The notes: a model not told the origin generated them from the letters alone. 42,946 bases of DNA from an uncultured Collinsella sp. (GCA_902470895.1 CABRID010000006.1:1-42946); one strand, 5' to 3'; shown: positions 16,922-26,808, counted from the first letter of the stretch. Numbers and translations: made by a program.

Positions 16922-19649
16922 GAATCTCGATCTCCTCAGCGGGCAGGGTAAAACGGAAGACGGCCCCATGGGGGTGGTTGTCGCGAACTTCGATGACGCC
17001 GCCATGCGCCTCCACGATGGAGCGGCAGAGCGACAGCCCAAGGCCGATGCTTCGACGCGAATCCACGGGCCGCGTATTGCCTGAGGTAAAGAAGCGCTCA
17101 AAGATATGAGGCTTGTCGCAGTCTGCCACACCCGGCCCATCGTCTGCGACGTCCACCACGACGAACGCACCCTCGCGACGCGCGCTGATGGTGACAGTCG
17201 AGTCCTCGGGCGTGTACTTGAAGGCGTTCATGATGAGATTCGTAAGCACCTGCATGATGAGATGGACGTCGATGCGTACCAGCAGGATGTCGTCAGTGTG
17301 CTCGATGGTGACGGCACGTCCATGCGATGCTTGGGCGACATGGCTGAGGGCGGCCTCGATGACTTCGTCGATGAGCTCGGATGTTAAGTTGAGGCGAATG
17401 GTGCCGTCCTCGACGCGTGTGATGGCGAGGAGGTTCTCCACGGTATCGATAAGCCAGAGGGAGTCGTCGTAGATGGCATCGGCAAGATCGCAGCGTTGTT
17501 CGAGGCTGAGCTTCTCGTCGCTCTTCCGAAGGATTGCCGCAGATCCGGATATAGCCGTGAGGGGTGTCCTCAAATCGTGGCCGATGGAGCGCAAAAGGTT
17601 GGCGCGCAGCTGCTCGTTTTTCGCCAAGACCGCAGCCTCTTCGCGCTCTTGCGCCGCCCGGTCGCTTTCGAGCGCCAAGGCGCATTCACCTACGATAGAT
17701 AGGACGATCGAATGCTCGAAGGCTTCGATTTCGCGCCCCTCCAGGTCGATGCCGATGACACCGAATACCTTGTCGCCGGTACGAACCGCGAGGTAGAGAC
17801 AGCGCGCCTCAGGCAGGGTCCGCGTGCTTGCGCCCGCGCGCTTGTTGTTGGTGTAGGTCCAGGTTGCAACGGCGCGCTCGTAGTCGGTGAACAGCGACGC
17901 GGATCGGTTTTCGGTGCCAGCGGACTCATAGAGGGTCTTGCCGAGCGTGCCGTGCTCGGCGGTGTAGAAGACCACGTCGAGTTTTAGCAGTTTGACGAGT
18001 TGGTTCATGGCGACGCGGGCACACTCCTTCGCGCTATGGGCTTGCTGCAAGAGCTGGTTCGTTTCGAGGAGTACGCGCGTTTTGAATGCGTTCTCGGCGG
18101 AGGTACGGGCGTTGTCGGCGATGCGCGCAGTTAACTCGCCGGCGACCATAGCGGTAGCGAACATGATGCCGAACGTGACCAGATAGCTTCGGTCGTAGCT
18201 GGCGAGCGAAAACAGAGGCGTGACGAAGCAGAAGTTGTAAAGCACTACAGAGAGCACGCTCGATACGATCGTGCAGATACGCCCCGTCGTGGTGACGGCG
18301 GTCAGCAGGGCCGTGAGGATATAGAGGGATATGATGCTGGAATCGGCAAATCCCAGATGGCGGAAAGCCGTGCCGATCGCCGTGGCGACAAGAGAGAGGG
18401 CCAGCGTGCGAAGCACGTTTCGGCTGTTGGGCGGCTGCAGGGCGACCGCGCGGCGGCGTCCTTTGGGCCGGGAGGGCGGAGTCGACTGGTCTGGAATGAT
18501 GTAAATGTCGAGGTTCGGGGCGAATGTTATGAGCTGTTCTACGAGAGATTTGCGGCCGAAGAGGGCCTGACGGACGCTGCTGCGCTCGCCCGTGCGCCCC
18601 ATGACGATCTTCGAAATACCCGACAGGCGCGCGAACTCGGAGATCTGAAACGCGATGTCGTCGCCATAGACGGTTTCCATATGTGCTCCGAGCTGCTCGG
18701 CTAGGGCGATATTGGCTGCAAGCTTGGCGCGCTCATCATCGCTCATGGCTTGCGTGCGCGGGCTCTCTACGAACAGGGCGACGAGCTCGCTGCGAAACGC
18801 TTTCGCCATGCGTGCGGCGGCACGGACGATGCGGGGATTGGTCGGCGCCGGGGAGACACAGACTAAGATGCGCTCCCTGGTGTAGTAGTCACGGTTTCCC
18901 AGCACGCGTGCGGCATCTGTGAGGTGGCCGGTGCGATCGGCGCAGCGGCGCAGCGCGATTTCTCGGAGTGCGGTGAGGTTCTCGACGGTAAAAAAATGCT
19001 GTTGCGCTCGGTCGGCTTGTGCGGGACGGTAGACGAGGCCGGCGCGAAGGCGCTCAAGTAGGTCTTCGGGCTCTATGTCGACGAGCTCGACCTGGTCGGC
19101 ATCATCGAAGATACGGTCGGGGATTCGTTCGCTCACGACAACGCCGGTGATGGATGCAACCATGTCGTTTAGGCTCTCGATGTGCTGAACGTTCACGGTC
19201 GTATAGACGTCGATTCCCGCATGTAGAAGTTCCTCGACGTCTTGATAGCGTTTGTCGTGGCGAGACCCCGGCGCATTCGTATGGGCAAGCTCGTCGACAA
19301 GGATGAGCTGAGGGGCGCGTTCGATAGCCGTATCTAGATCGAACTCGCTGAGCGCAATGCCGTTGTGCTCGATGAGTTTACAGGGCACGTTCTCAAGCCC
19401 TTGTGCAAGATGGGCAGTTGCCGGACGTTCGTGCGGCTCGATGTATCCCGCGACGACGTCGACACCTCGCCGCTTGGCGGCGTGGGCGGCTTGAAGCATC
19501 GCATAGGTTTTGCCTGCGCCAGCAGCGTAGCCAAAGAAAATCTTGAGGTGTCCCCGGCTGGTTCGAGCGTCATCGGCGGCCTCGTCTTTCTCAATTGCCT
19601 TGAGGATGAGGTCTGGGTTGACGCGAGTGTCCGATGCGTCGCGCTGCAT
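16914..19649 (-). CDS. kdpD: KdpD osmosensitive K+ sensor histidine kinase
   Basis: A 911-residue full-length KdpD. In order: N-terminal KdpD domain with Walker A GYAAGAGKTYAM and Walker B LILVDELAHTN; a universal-stress-protein-like domain; four closely spaced membrane helices (DUF4118 region, about residues 430-530); a GAF-like region; the HisKA phospho-His in SIGHDLRTPLTA; and the ATPase boxes NLIMNAFKYTP, DDGPGVAD and GLGLSLCRSIVEAHGG. It senses K+ limitation and phosphorylates KdpE. Start ATG 19649 follows AAAGG; an in-frame upstream extension lacks such a site. Confidence 0.95.
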   Translation of the reverse strand: MQRDASDTRVNPDLILKAIEKDEAADDARTSRGHLKIFFGYAAGAGKTYAMLQAAHAAKRRGVDVVAGYIEPHERPATAHLAQGLENVPCKLIEHNGIALSEFDLDTAIERAPQLILVDELAHTNAPGSRHDKRYQDVEELLHAGIDVYTTVNVQHIESLNDMVASITGVVVSERIPDRIFDDADQVELVDIEPEDLLERLRAGLVYRPAQADRAQQHFFTVENLTALREIALRRCADRTGHLTDAARVLGNRDYYTRERILVCVSPAPTNPRIVRAAARMAKAFRSELVALFVESPRTQAMSDDERAKLAANIALAEQLGAHMETVYGDDIAFQISEFARLSGISKIVMGRTGERSSVRQALFGRKSLVEQLITFAPNLDIYIIPDQSTPPSRPKGRRRAVALQPPNSRNVLRTLALSLVATAIGTAFRHLGFADSSIISLYILTALLTAVTTTGRICTIVSSVLSVVLYNFCFVTPLFSLASYDRSYLVTFGIMFATAMVAGELTARIADNARTSAENAFKTRVLLETNQLLQQAHSAKECARVAMNQLVKLLKLDVVFYTAEHGTLGKTLYESAGTENRSASLFTDYERAVATWTYTNNKRAGASTRTLPEARCLYLAVRTGDKVFGVIGIDLEGREIEAFEHSIVLSIVGECALALESDRAAQEREEAAVLAKNEQLRANLLRSIGHDLRTPLTAISGSAAILRKSDEKLSLEQRCDLADAIYDDSLWLIDTVENLLAITRVEDGTIRLNLTSELIDEVIEAALSHVAQASHGRAVTIEHTDDILLVRIDVHLIMQVLTNLIMNAFKYTPEDSTVTISARREGAFVVVDVADDGPGVADCDKPHIFERFFTSGNTRPVDSRRSIGLGLSLCRSIVEAHGGVIEVRDNHPHGAVFRFTLPAEEIEIHE

Positions 19650-19893
19650 AGCGTAGCCTTTCTGAAACGTTGTCCATGCGTGCATACGCGGTGAGGACGC
19701 CACTGTATGCTCGCGAGGTCGAGTATAGGCGCACTGCAGCCGCAATAGTGCTTTCTACCTGCATCTTTACGGCATCTTAAGGACGTGAGCCCCGGCCCTC
19801 ACGCCTCTTTAATCCCTAGAAGCGTTTACTGTCCCCAGACGCTTGCGAGAGCAGGCGTCCGAGACATCGGACCGCGCGTGAAAGGGGCGGTAA
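19650..19893. promoter_or_regulatory. Divergent kdpDE/kdpFABC control region, candidate KdpE box
   Basis: This is the only stretch from which both transcripts can start. CATCTT occurs twice at 19762-19767 and 19773-19778, an 11-bp direct repeat of the sort bound by OmpR-type dimers. A TATACT -10-like element for kdpD is on the minus strand near 19718-19725. The assignment as a KdpE site is inferred from spacing and position. Confidence 0.45.
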
Positions 19894-19980
19894 ATGGACA
19901 TCCTCATTCCCATCATCGGAGTCGTCTGCATTGGACTCCTTATCTATTACATCTACATTCTGATGAGGAGTGATTCGTAA
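19894..19980 (+). CDS. kdpF: KdpF small membrane subunit
   Basis: A 28-codon ORF, MDILIPIIGVVCIGLLIY followed by YIYILMRSDS, with one membrane helix, directly before kdpA. GAAAGGGG lies 6 nt upstream, and 3 nt separate its stop from kdpA. Size, single helix and position match KdpF, a ~29-residue peptide that stabilises the KdpFABC complex. Confidence 0.85.
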   Translation: MDILIPIIGVVCIGLLIYYIYILMRSDS

Positions 19981-19983
19981 ACT

Positions 19984-21807
19984 ATGGACGCTGCGATTCA
20001 GTACATCTTGTACTTTGCCGTGCTCGTCGTCCTGGCCGTTCCGCTCGGTCGGTTCATGGCCCATATCATGGATGGTGAGCATACGTTCCTGTCGCCTGTG
20101 ATTGCTCCTGTGGAGCGTGGCGTCTATCGTCTGCTTCGCATCGACGCGGCAGAGCAGATGGGGTGTAGGCGCTATCTGGCGAGCGTGCTGGTCTTTTCGG
20201 GGATCGGCCTCGTGGCTCTTGTGGCACTCCAGGCGTTTCAGTCCTTCTTGCCAGGCAATCCCCAGCACCTGCCGGGTGTGTCATGGGACCTGTCGTTCAA
20301 TACGGCTGCTTCCTTCATAACCAACACCAACTGGCAGTCCTACTCCGGTGAGACCACCCTGTCCTACCTTGTGCAGTTCATGGGTCTCACCGTGCAGAAC
20401 TTCGTTTCCGCCGGCACCGGTATCGCGGTCATGTTCGCGCTGATCCGCGGCTTCCGTCAGGTCAAGGAGCAGGGTCTGGGCTCCTTCTGGGTCGACCTCA
20501 CCCGCACCGTCCTGTATGTGCTCATCCCGCTGAACCTCGTGTTCGGCATCTGCCTGGCTGCCGGTGGCGTCATCTCCAACTTCCAGCCGGCTCAGAAGGC
20601 TGAGCTCGTAGAGCCCGTCGCTGTCCAGCCTAATGCAGACGGCGGCTGGAGCGTCATCGACGGCGCCGAGATCGAGGGCGACACGGTCAAGGTCGACGGC
20701 AAGGTTGTCGAGGGCGCGCGCGTGGTCACCGAGCAGTTCCTGCCCCAGGGTCCCGCGGCTCCTCAGGTCGCCATCAAGCAGTCCGGCACCAACGGCGGAG
20801 GCTTCTTCGGAGTGAACTCCGCTCATCCGTATGAGAACCCCAGTGCCTTCACCAACATCATCGAGATGACCAGCCTGCTGCTGATCCCGGCCGCCTGTTG
20901 CTTCACCTTCGGTATCGGCGTCAAAAACACCAAGCAGGGCAAGGCCATCTTTGCCGCCATGTTCATCCTGCTGGTGATCTTCGCCGGCATCATCGCCCTC
21001 AACGAGCATGCGGGCACCCCGCAGCTGGCAGATGGCGGCGCGGTCAACATCGAGATGACCGATGGCCAGGCTGGCGGCAACATGGAGGGCAAGGAGAGCC
21101 GCTTCGGTATCGCCTCCTCTTCCACCTGGTCCGCTTTCACGACGGCTGCTTCCAACGGCTCGGTTAACTCCATGCACGACTCCTACACCCCGCTGGGCGG
21201 TTTTGTCCAGATGCTCCAGATGGCTCTGGGCGAGGTCGTCTTCGGCGGCGTGGGCTGCGGCCTGTACGGCATGATCGGCTTCGCCATCCTCACAGTGTTC
21301 ATCGCCGGCCTCATGGTCGGACGCACGCCTGAGTTCCTGGGCAAGAAGATCGAGCCGGGCGAGATGCGCTGGGCAGTTGTCCTGTGCCTGGCAACTCCGT
21401 TTGCCATTCTGGTGTGTTCGGCCATCGCCTGCATGGTGCCCGGTCTTGCCGACCAGCTCAACAATGGTGGCGCGCACGGCTTCTCCGAGGTGCTGTATGC
21501 CTTCACCTCATGCGGCGGCAACAACGGCTCGGCGTTTGCAGGCATGAACTGCAACATTCCCTGGATCAACGTCATGCTCGGCCTCGAGATGCTGTTCGCC
21601 CGCTTCATGCCCATCATCGGTACGCTGGCTATCGCCGGCTCGCTGGCCAAGAAAGGTAAGGTCGCCGAGAGCGCCGGTACCCTGTCTACCACCAACGGCA
21701 TGTTCGTATTCCTGCTCGTGTTCATCGTTCTGCTGATCGGTGCCCTGAGCTTCTTCCCGGCCCTGGCGCTTGGCCCCGTTGCCGAGTTCTTCCAGATGAT
21801 TGCGTAA
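19984..21807 (+). CDS. kdpA: KdpA potassium-binding/translocating subunit
   Basis: A 607-residue membrane protein that forms the K+ pathway of the KdpFABC pump. All four selectivity-filter regions are visible: TNTNWQSYSGE, GTNGGGFFGVNSAHP, TAASNGSVNSMHD and TSCGGNNGSAFAG. It is slightly longer than E. coli KdpA (557), mainly through a hydrophilic insert around residues 200-250. Start ATG 19984. It is followed by kdpB after 16 nt. Confidence 0.96.
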   Translation: MDAAIQYILYFAVLVVLAVPLGRFMAHIMDGEHTFLSPVIAPVERGVYRLLRIDAAEQMGCRRYLASVLVFSGIGLVALVALQAFQSFLPGNPQHLPGVSWDLSFNTAASFITNTNWQSYSGETTLSYLVQFMGLTVQNFVSAGTGIAVMFALIRGFRQVKEQGLGSFWVDLTRTVLYVLIPLNLVFGICLAAGGVISNFQPAQKAELVEPVAVQPNADGGWSVIDGAEIEGDTVKVDGKVVEGARVVTEQFLPQGPAAPQVAIKQSGTNGGGFFGVNSAHPYENPSAFTNIIEMTSLLLIPAACCFTFGIGVKNTKQGKAIFAAMFILLVIFAGIIALNEHAGTPQLADGGAVNIEMTDGQAGGNMEGKESRFGIASSSTWSAFTTAASNGSVNSMHDSYTPLGGFVQMLQMALGEVVFGGVGCGLYGMIGFAILTVFIAGLMVGRTPEFLGKKIEPGEMRWAVVLCLATPFAILVCSAIACMVPGLADQLNNGGAHGFSEVLYAFTSCGGNNGSAFAGMNCNIPWINVMLGLEMLFARFMPIIGTLAIAGSLAKKGKVAESAGTLSTTNGMFVFLLVFIVLLIGALSFFPALALGPVAEFFQMIA

Positions 21808-21823
21808 AGGAGGGCGCAGATTT

Positions 21824-23878
21824 ATGGCTATGCAAAAAGACATGATGGGCCGCGCGGTCCGCGACTCGTTTGCCAAGTTGGATCCTCGCGTCCAGATTCA
21901 AAACCCGGTCATGTTCCTGGTGTGGCTTTCCGCCGGCATGACCTCCGTCCTGGCCGTCGCTTCCATCTTCGGTGTGCAGGACGCGGGTGTGCCCACCTAC
22001 TATGTGGTCGCCATCGCGGTCATCCTGTGGCTCACAGACCTGTTCTCGAACTTCGCCGAGGCGCTTGCCGAGGGCCGCGGTAAGGCTCAGGCCGATTCCC
22101 TGCGTGCGGCCAAGAAGGATGTCGAGGCCCATCGCATCGAGTCCGTTGAGGACAAGGAGCACTTCACCGTCGTTCCCGGCACCGAGCTTACGCGCGGCGA
22201 CCTGGTGATCGTACGCGCCGGCGAGCAGATTCCCGGCGATGGCGACGTCATCGAGGGCGCTGCCTCCGTTGACGAGTCCGCCATCACCGGCGAGTCCGCC
22301 CCCGTGGTCCGCGAGGCCGGCGGCGACCGCTCTGCCGTTACCGGCGGTACCACGGTGCTATCCGACTGGATCATCGTCAAGATCTCCAGCGAACCCGGCC
22401 AGAGCTTCCTGGACAAGATGATCGCGATGGTCGAGGGTGCCGCGCGCAAGAAGACCCCTAACGAGATCGCTCTGGAGATCTTTCTGGTGGCCCTCTCTAT
22501 CGTCTTTATCCTGGTCACGCTGGCCCTGTATTGTTACTCCTGCTTCTCGGCCGGTCTTAACGACATGGTCAACCCCACGGCCGTGACCACGCTCGTGGCA
22601 CTGCTCGTGTGCCTGGCTCCCACTACCATCGGCGCCCTTCTGTCCGCCATCGGTATCGCCGGCATGAGCCGTCTGAACGAGGCCAACGTGCTGGCCATGT
22701 CCGGCCGCGCCATCGAGGCCGCCGGCGACGTCGACATCCTCATGCTCGACAAGACCGGCACCATCACCCTGGGTAACCGCCAAGCCGCCGAGTTCATCCC
22801 GGTCGACGGCGTCGATCCCGCGGAGCTGGCCGATGCCGCCCAGCTTTCCTCGCTGGCCGACGAGACCCCCGAGGGTCGTTCCATCGTCGTGCTCGCCAAG
22901 GAGCAGTTCGGTCTGCGCGGTCGCACGCTCGAGGATAAGGGTATGGAGTTCATCCCGTTCACCGCGGCAACGCGTATGTCCGGCGTGAACTACGAGGGCA
23001 ATGAGATCCGCAAGGGCGCTGCCGATTCCGTGCGCACTTATGTGGAGGCAGCCGGCGGCGTGTTCTCCCAGGAGTGCGACGAGGCCGTCGAGCGCATCGC
23101 CAAGGCCGGCGGCACCCCGCTGGTCGTGACCAAGAACTGCCGTGTGCTGGGCGTTGTGTACCTTAAGGACATCATCAAGTCCGGCGTTAAGGAGAAGTTC
23201 GCCGACCTGCGCCGCATGGGTATCAAGACCATAATGGTGACGGGCGACAACCCGCTCACCGCCGCGGCAATCGCCGCCGAGGCCGGCGTTGACGACTTCC
23301 TGGCCGAGGCCACCCCTGAAGGCAAGCTCGAGAAGATCCGCGAGTTCCAGCGTGAGGGGCACCTGGTCGCCATGACCGGTGACGGCACCAACGACGCGCC
23401 CGCTCTGGCCCAGGCCGACGTCGCCGTGGCCATGAACACGGGCACCCAGGCTGCCAAGGAGGCCGGCAACATGGTCGACCTCGACTCCAGCCCTACCAAG
23501 CTCATCGAGGTCGTGCGTATCGGCAAGCAGCTGCTCATGACCCGCGGTTCGCTCACGACCTTCTCGGTGGCCAACGACATGGCGAAGTACTTCGCTATCA
23601 TCCCGGCCCTGTTTTCGCCGATCTACCCGGGCCTTGGCGCGCTCAACATCCTTGGTCTGGCAAGCCCGCTGTCCGCGGTTCTTTCGGCCATCATCTATAA
23701 CGCGCTCGTTATCGTCGCGCTGATTCCGGCCGCGCTGAAGGGCGTTAAGTACCGCGAGGTCCCGTCCGGACAGCTGCTGACCCACAACCTGCTCGTGTGG
23801 GGTCTGGGCGGCATCGTTGCCCCGTTCGTATTCATCAAGCTCATCGACATGCTGCTCGCGTTCTGCGGCATTATGTAA
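21824..23878 (+). CDS. kdpB: KdpB potassium-transporting P-type ATPase subunit
   Basis: A 684-residue type IA P-type ATPase. The phosphorylation motif DKTGTITLG, the actuator TGES segment (SAITGESAPV), the nucleotide domain and the hinge MTGDGTNDAPAL are all intact. It hydrolyses ATP to drive K+ through KdpA. ATG 21824 is chosen because AAGGAGGG lies 9 nt upstream; ATG 21830 is an alternative two codons later. Length equals the family norm (~680). Confidence 0.96.
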   Translation: MAMQKDMMGRAVRDSFAKLDPRVQIQNPVMFLVWLSAGMTSVLAVASIFGVQDAGVPTYYVVAIAVILWLTDLFSNFAEALAEGRGKAQADSLRAAKKDVEAHRIESVEDKEHFTVVPGTELTRGDLVIVRAGEQIPGDGDVIEGAASVDESAITGESAPVVREAGGDRSAVTGGTTVLSDWIIVKISSEPGQSFLDKMIAMVEGAARKKTPNEIALEIFLVALSIVFILVTLALYCYSCFSAGLNDMVNPTAVTTLVALLVCLAPTTIGALLSAIGIAGMSRLNEANVLAMSGRAIEAAGDVDILMLDKTGTITLGNRQAAEFIPVDGVDPAELADAAQLSSLADETPEGRSIVVLAKEQFGLRGRTLEDKGMEFIPFTAATRMSGVNYEGNEIRKGAADSVRTYVEAAGGVFSQECDEAVERIAKAGGTPLVVTKNCRVLGVVYLKDIIKSGVKEKFADLRRMGIKTIMVTGDNPLTAAAIAAEAGVDDFLAEATPEGKLEKIREFQREGHLVAMTGDGTNDAPALAQADVAVAMNTGTQAAKEAGNMVDLDSSPTKLIEVVRIGKQLLMTRGSLTTFSVANDMAKYFAIIPALFSPIYPGLGALNILGLASPLSAVLSAIIYNALVIVALIPAALKGVKYREVPSGQLLTHNLLVWGLGGIVAPFVFIKLIDMLLAFCGIM

Positions 23879-23890
23879 GTGGAGGTTTGT

Positions 23891-24481
23891 ATGTTCAAAG
23901 GTGTTGCATCGCGCGCACTGGGCGTGTTCGCGCTGTTTACCGTTGTCTGCGGCCTGGGCTATACGCTCGTCGTGACCGGCATCTCCCAGGTTGCGTTCCC
24001 GTATCAGGCGAACGGTTCGCTCATTACGGTCGACGGCAAGGTTGTGGGTTCCGAGCTCATCGGCCAGAACTTCGATGACGAAGCCCACATGTGGGGTCGT
24101 ATCCAGAACGTGTCAATTGTCGAAGGCGAAGATGGCGGGCTCATGGCGTATGGTGCCCCGTCCAATTTGTCCCCGGCGAGTGATGAGTATCGGCAGCTTG
24201 TGGATGCGCGCGTGAAGAAGATCCGCGCCGCCAACCCCGATGCCGATATGGACGCTGTGCCCGTCGACCTGGTGACGTGTTCGGGGTCCGGCCTCGACCC
24301 GGAGATCTCTCCGGATGCCGCCGAGTACCAGGTCCCGCGCCTTGCCAAGGCCACGGGCAAGAGCGAAGGCGAGGTGCGCGAGATCATCGCCCGGTGCACC
24401 AAGGGCCGATTCCTGGGCGTCTTCGGCGAGCCCACGGTCAACGTGCTCAAGGTGAACCTTATGCTGGACGGCGCGCTGTAG
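23891..24481 (+). CDS. kdpC: KdpC subunit
   Basis: A 196-residue KdpC with one N-terminal membrane helix (about residues 10-32) and a soluble domain that supports ATP binding by KdpB. Family blocks GSELIGQNF, YGAPSNLSPAS and GSGLDPEISP are present, and the end FGEPTVNVLKVNL is typical. ATG 23891 has GGAGG 5 nt upstream; a GTG at 23879 in frame is less likely. It is last in kdpFABC and is followed by repeat copy 2. Confidence 0.95.
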   Translation: MFKGVASRALGVFALFTVVCGLGYTLVVTGISQVAFPYQANGSLITVDGKVVGSELIGQNFDDEAHMWGRIQNVSIVEGEDGGLMAYGAPSNLSPASDEYRQLVDARVKKIRAANPDADMDAVPVDLVTCSGSGLDPEISPDAAEYQVPRLAKATGKSEGEVREIIARCTKGRFLGVFGEPTVNVLKVNLMLDGAL

Positions 24482-24544
24482 GTGAGGGAGTGGCGGATGA
24501 GGGCATGACTGACTACCTGAGCCCTCAATTCCACTCCGCCCATC

Positions 24545-24611
24545 AGTTGCGGTGAAATACGGACTGTTTTGCCTGTCAAAAGCCTCATCTACTCCGTATT
24601 CCACCGCAACT
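24545..24611. repeat. 67-nt palindromic repeat, copy 2
   Basis: Begins AGTTGCGGTGAAATACGGA and ends TCCGTATTCCACCGCAACT. It differs from copy 1 only at a few inner positions. TTTTTT follows on the plus strand, so it could end the kdpFABC transcript. Copies 1 and 2 lie in the same orientation on either side of the kdp locus. Confidence 0.85.
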
Positions 24612-24729
24612 TTTTTGTGAGGGTCGGGATTGAAGGTGGGGAGTGCGAGCGAGTGCGAATGCGGCGGATACTGATACGATAGGTACGTTAGCAACTGCCG
24701 CCGAGCGGCTCAAACGAAAGGAAGCCTGT

Positions 24730-26679
24730 ATGGAGTCATCCGCCTACCCGATGCTCTTTAGCCCGATCAAGGTCGGTACGACCGAGGTCAAGAACCGCGT
24801 CTTTATGCCGCCGGTATCCACGAACCTGGCCGATCATGGCTATGTGACCGACGACTTGGTCGACCACTACCGCGCCCGCGCCAAGGGTGGTGTGGGCCTC
24901 ATCATCACCGAGGTCGTGACGGTCGAGCCCACCTATACCTATCTACCGGGTGACATGTGCTGCTACGACGACACGTTTATCCCCGGCTGGGAAAAGCTCG
25001 CCGCAGCCGTCCACGAGTACGGCTGCAAGATCATGCCGCAGCTCTTCCACCCCGCCTACATGGCCTTTAACATTCCGGGCACGCCGCGCCTGATCGCTCC
25101 GTCCTTTGTGGGCCCGTCCTATGCCCGCGAGGCGCCGCGTCCTATCACGGTCGATGAAATCCACGAGCTCACGCATCAGTTTGGCGACGCTGCCGTGCGT
25201 ATGCAGAAGGCTGGCGTCGACGGCGTCGAAGTCCATGCGGCGCACGCCCACGGCATGCTCGGCGGTTTCTTGACCCCGCTCTACAACAAGCGTACCGACG
25301 AGTACGGCGGCTCGCTCGATGCTCGCATGCGCTTCCTGCTCGAGGTTATCGCCGAGATTCGCGAGCGCTGCGGCAAGGACTTCATCATCGACGTCCGCAT
25401 CTCGGGCGACGAGTACACCGATGGCGGTCTGACCCTCAACGACATGATCTACGTCTCGCGTCGCTTGGAGAAGGCCGGCGTCGACATGATCCACGTGTCG
25501 GGCGGCACCACCATCAAGCGCGGCTCTGCGATTCCCGCCGCTGGCACGCAGCAGGCCTCGCACGCCGCTTGCTCGCGTGAGATTAAGAAGCACGTGAACA
25601 TTCCCGTCGCTACCGTCGGCCGCATTAACGAGGCATGGATTGCCGAGGAGCTGATCGAGGACGGCGCTGCCGACATCTGCATGATGGGCCGCGCCAATCT
25701 GTGCGATGCCGAGTTCTGCAATAAGGCCGCTGCCGGTAACGCCGATGATATCCGTCCCTGCATTGGCTGCCTGCGCTGCCTGAACGGCATTATGTTCGGC
25801 AAGCGCATCTCCTGCACCGTCAACCCGGACGTGGAGCGCGACGAGGCCGGCTACGAGCCTGCCGCCGAGGCCAAGAACGTACTGGTTGTGGGCGCCGGTC
25901 CCGCGGGCATGGAGGCGGCGTTCATTGCCGCCAAGCGCGGTCACAACGTGGTGCTCGTGGATAAGCAGGACGAGCCGGGCGGCGAGATGCGTATCGCAGC
26001 CGTTCCGCCGGCAAAGCAGGAACTCACCCGCGTGATCAAGTATCAGTATCGTCGCCTGGCCGAGGCCGGCGTGAAGTGCGTATTTGGCACCGAGCTTACT
26101 GCCGAGGACATTCAGCGCGACTACGCCGGGTATGAGGTTGTCCTGGCCTATGGCGCCGAGCCTATCGCTCCGGCCTTTATGCAGGGCTTTAAGCAGGTCA
26201 TGACGGCTGACGACCTGCTGGGCGGCAATGCCTTCCCGGGCAAGAAGATCGTCATCGTGGGCGGCGGCACCGTCGGCTGCGAGACGGCCGACTATCTGGC
26301 TCCGCTGGTCAACGACCTGTCGCCGGCAAACCGCGACGTCACCGTCATCGAGATGACCAAGACGCTCGCCGCCAACGAAGGTGGCGCCGGTCGCGCGGTG
26401 CTCATCACGCGCATGCTCTCCAAGGGCGTCCACGTGCTGACCGAGGCCAAGGTGACCGAGATTACCGAGGATGCCATCAGCTATGAGAAGGATGGCGAGA
26501 TCCACACCATCGCCGATGCCGATACGCTGGTGCTTGCCATGGGTTATCGTCCCAATACCAAGCTGGCCGACGACCTTGCCGCTGCCGGCGTTGCCACCCA
26601 CGTGCTGGGCGATGCCAACAAGTGCGGCAACATCCGCGATGCCATCGGCGATGGCTACAAGGTTGCCTGCGAACTCTAG
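24730..26679 (+). CDS. OYE/2,4-dienoyl-CoA-reductase-type flavin, Fe-S oxidoreductase
   Basis: A 649-residue two-part enzyme. An N-terminal old-yellow-enzyme TIM barrel (about 1-350; HAAHAHGMLGGFLTP, YGGSLDAR) binds FMN. The cysteine cluster CIGCLRC plus a later Cys binds Fe-S, and the C-terminal FAD/NAD(P)H domain has GAGPAGMEAA and GGGTVGCETAD. This architecture is shared by dienoyl-CoA reductase FadH, trimethylamine dehydrogenase and bile-acid BaiCD-type enoate reductases. The substrate cannot be read from sequence; gut relatives often reduce enoates or steroids. ATG 24730 follows AAAGGAAG. It stands alone between kdp and the toxin-antitoxin module. Confidence 0.85.
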   Translation: MESSAYPMLFSPIKVGTTEVKNRVFMPPVSTNLADHGYVTDDLVDHYRARAKGGVGLIITEVVTVEPTYTYLPGDMCCYDDTFIPGWEKLAAAVHEYGCKIMPQLFHPAYMAFNIPGTPRLIAPSFVGPSYAREAPRPITVDEIHELTHQFGDAAVRMQKAGVDGVEVHAAHAHGMLGGFLTPLYNKRTDEYGGSLDARMRFLLEVIAEIRERCGKDFIIDVRISGDEYTDGGLTLNDMIYVSRRLEKAGVDMIHVSGGTTIKRGSAIPAAGTQQASHAACSREIKKHVNIPVATVGRINEAWIAEELIEDGAADICMMGRANLCDAEFCNKAAAGNADDIRPCIGCLRCLNGIMFGKRISCTVNPDVERDEAGYEPAAEAKNVLVVGAGPAGMEAAFIAAKRGHNVVLVDKQDEPGGEMRIAAVPPAKQELTRVIKYQYRRLAEAGVKCVFGTELTAEDIQRDYAGYEVVLAYGAEPIAPAFMQGFKQVMTADDLLGGNAFPGKKIVIVGGGTVGCETADYLAPLVNDLSPANRDVTVIEMTKTLAANEGGAGRAVLITRMLSKGVHVLTEAKVTEITEDAISYEKDGEIHTIADADTLVLAMGYRPNTKLADDLAAAGVATHVLGDANKCGNIRDAIGDGYKVACEL

Positions 26680-26689
26680 TCAACCCCTT

Positions 26690-26752
26690 GGTGCATGGGG
26701 GTCAGGTTACTTTGCACCAATCTGGTGCATACAAACCTGACCCCTTTGCACC
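26690..26752. repeat. Inverted repeat left of toxin-antitoxin module 1
   Basis: The arm GGTGCATGGGGGTCAGGTT (26690-26708) is complementary, with two mismatches, to AACCTGACCCCTTTGCACC (26734-26752). An inner hairpin TGCACCA/TGGTGCA lies at 26713-26729. The right arm recurs almost exactly at 27683-27701, beyond the module. Confidence 0.8.
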
Positions 26753-26768
26753 AGTCATCTTGCTTCTC

Positions 26769-26798
26769 TGTATGATATTGTATAGCTACTGTCATACA
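26769..26798 (+). promoter_or_regulatory. Candidate autoregulatory operator of TA module 1
   Basis: TGTATGA (26769-26775) and TCATACA (26792-26798) form a perfect 7-bp inverted repeat within 30 bp. It covers AT-rich promoter-like sequence and ends at the ribosome binding site. The same 30-bp layout precedes module 2 at 37960. Binding by the antitoxin's own RHH domain is inferred. Confidence 0.6.
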
Positions 26799-26808
26799 GG
26801 AGGCTAAG

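Noticed and set aside
19186..19196. TGAACGTTCAC inside kdpD
   Set aside because: It lies within conserved coding sequence, far from any promoter and without a partner site; treated as chance.
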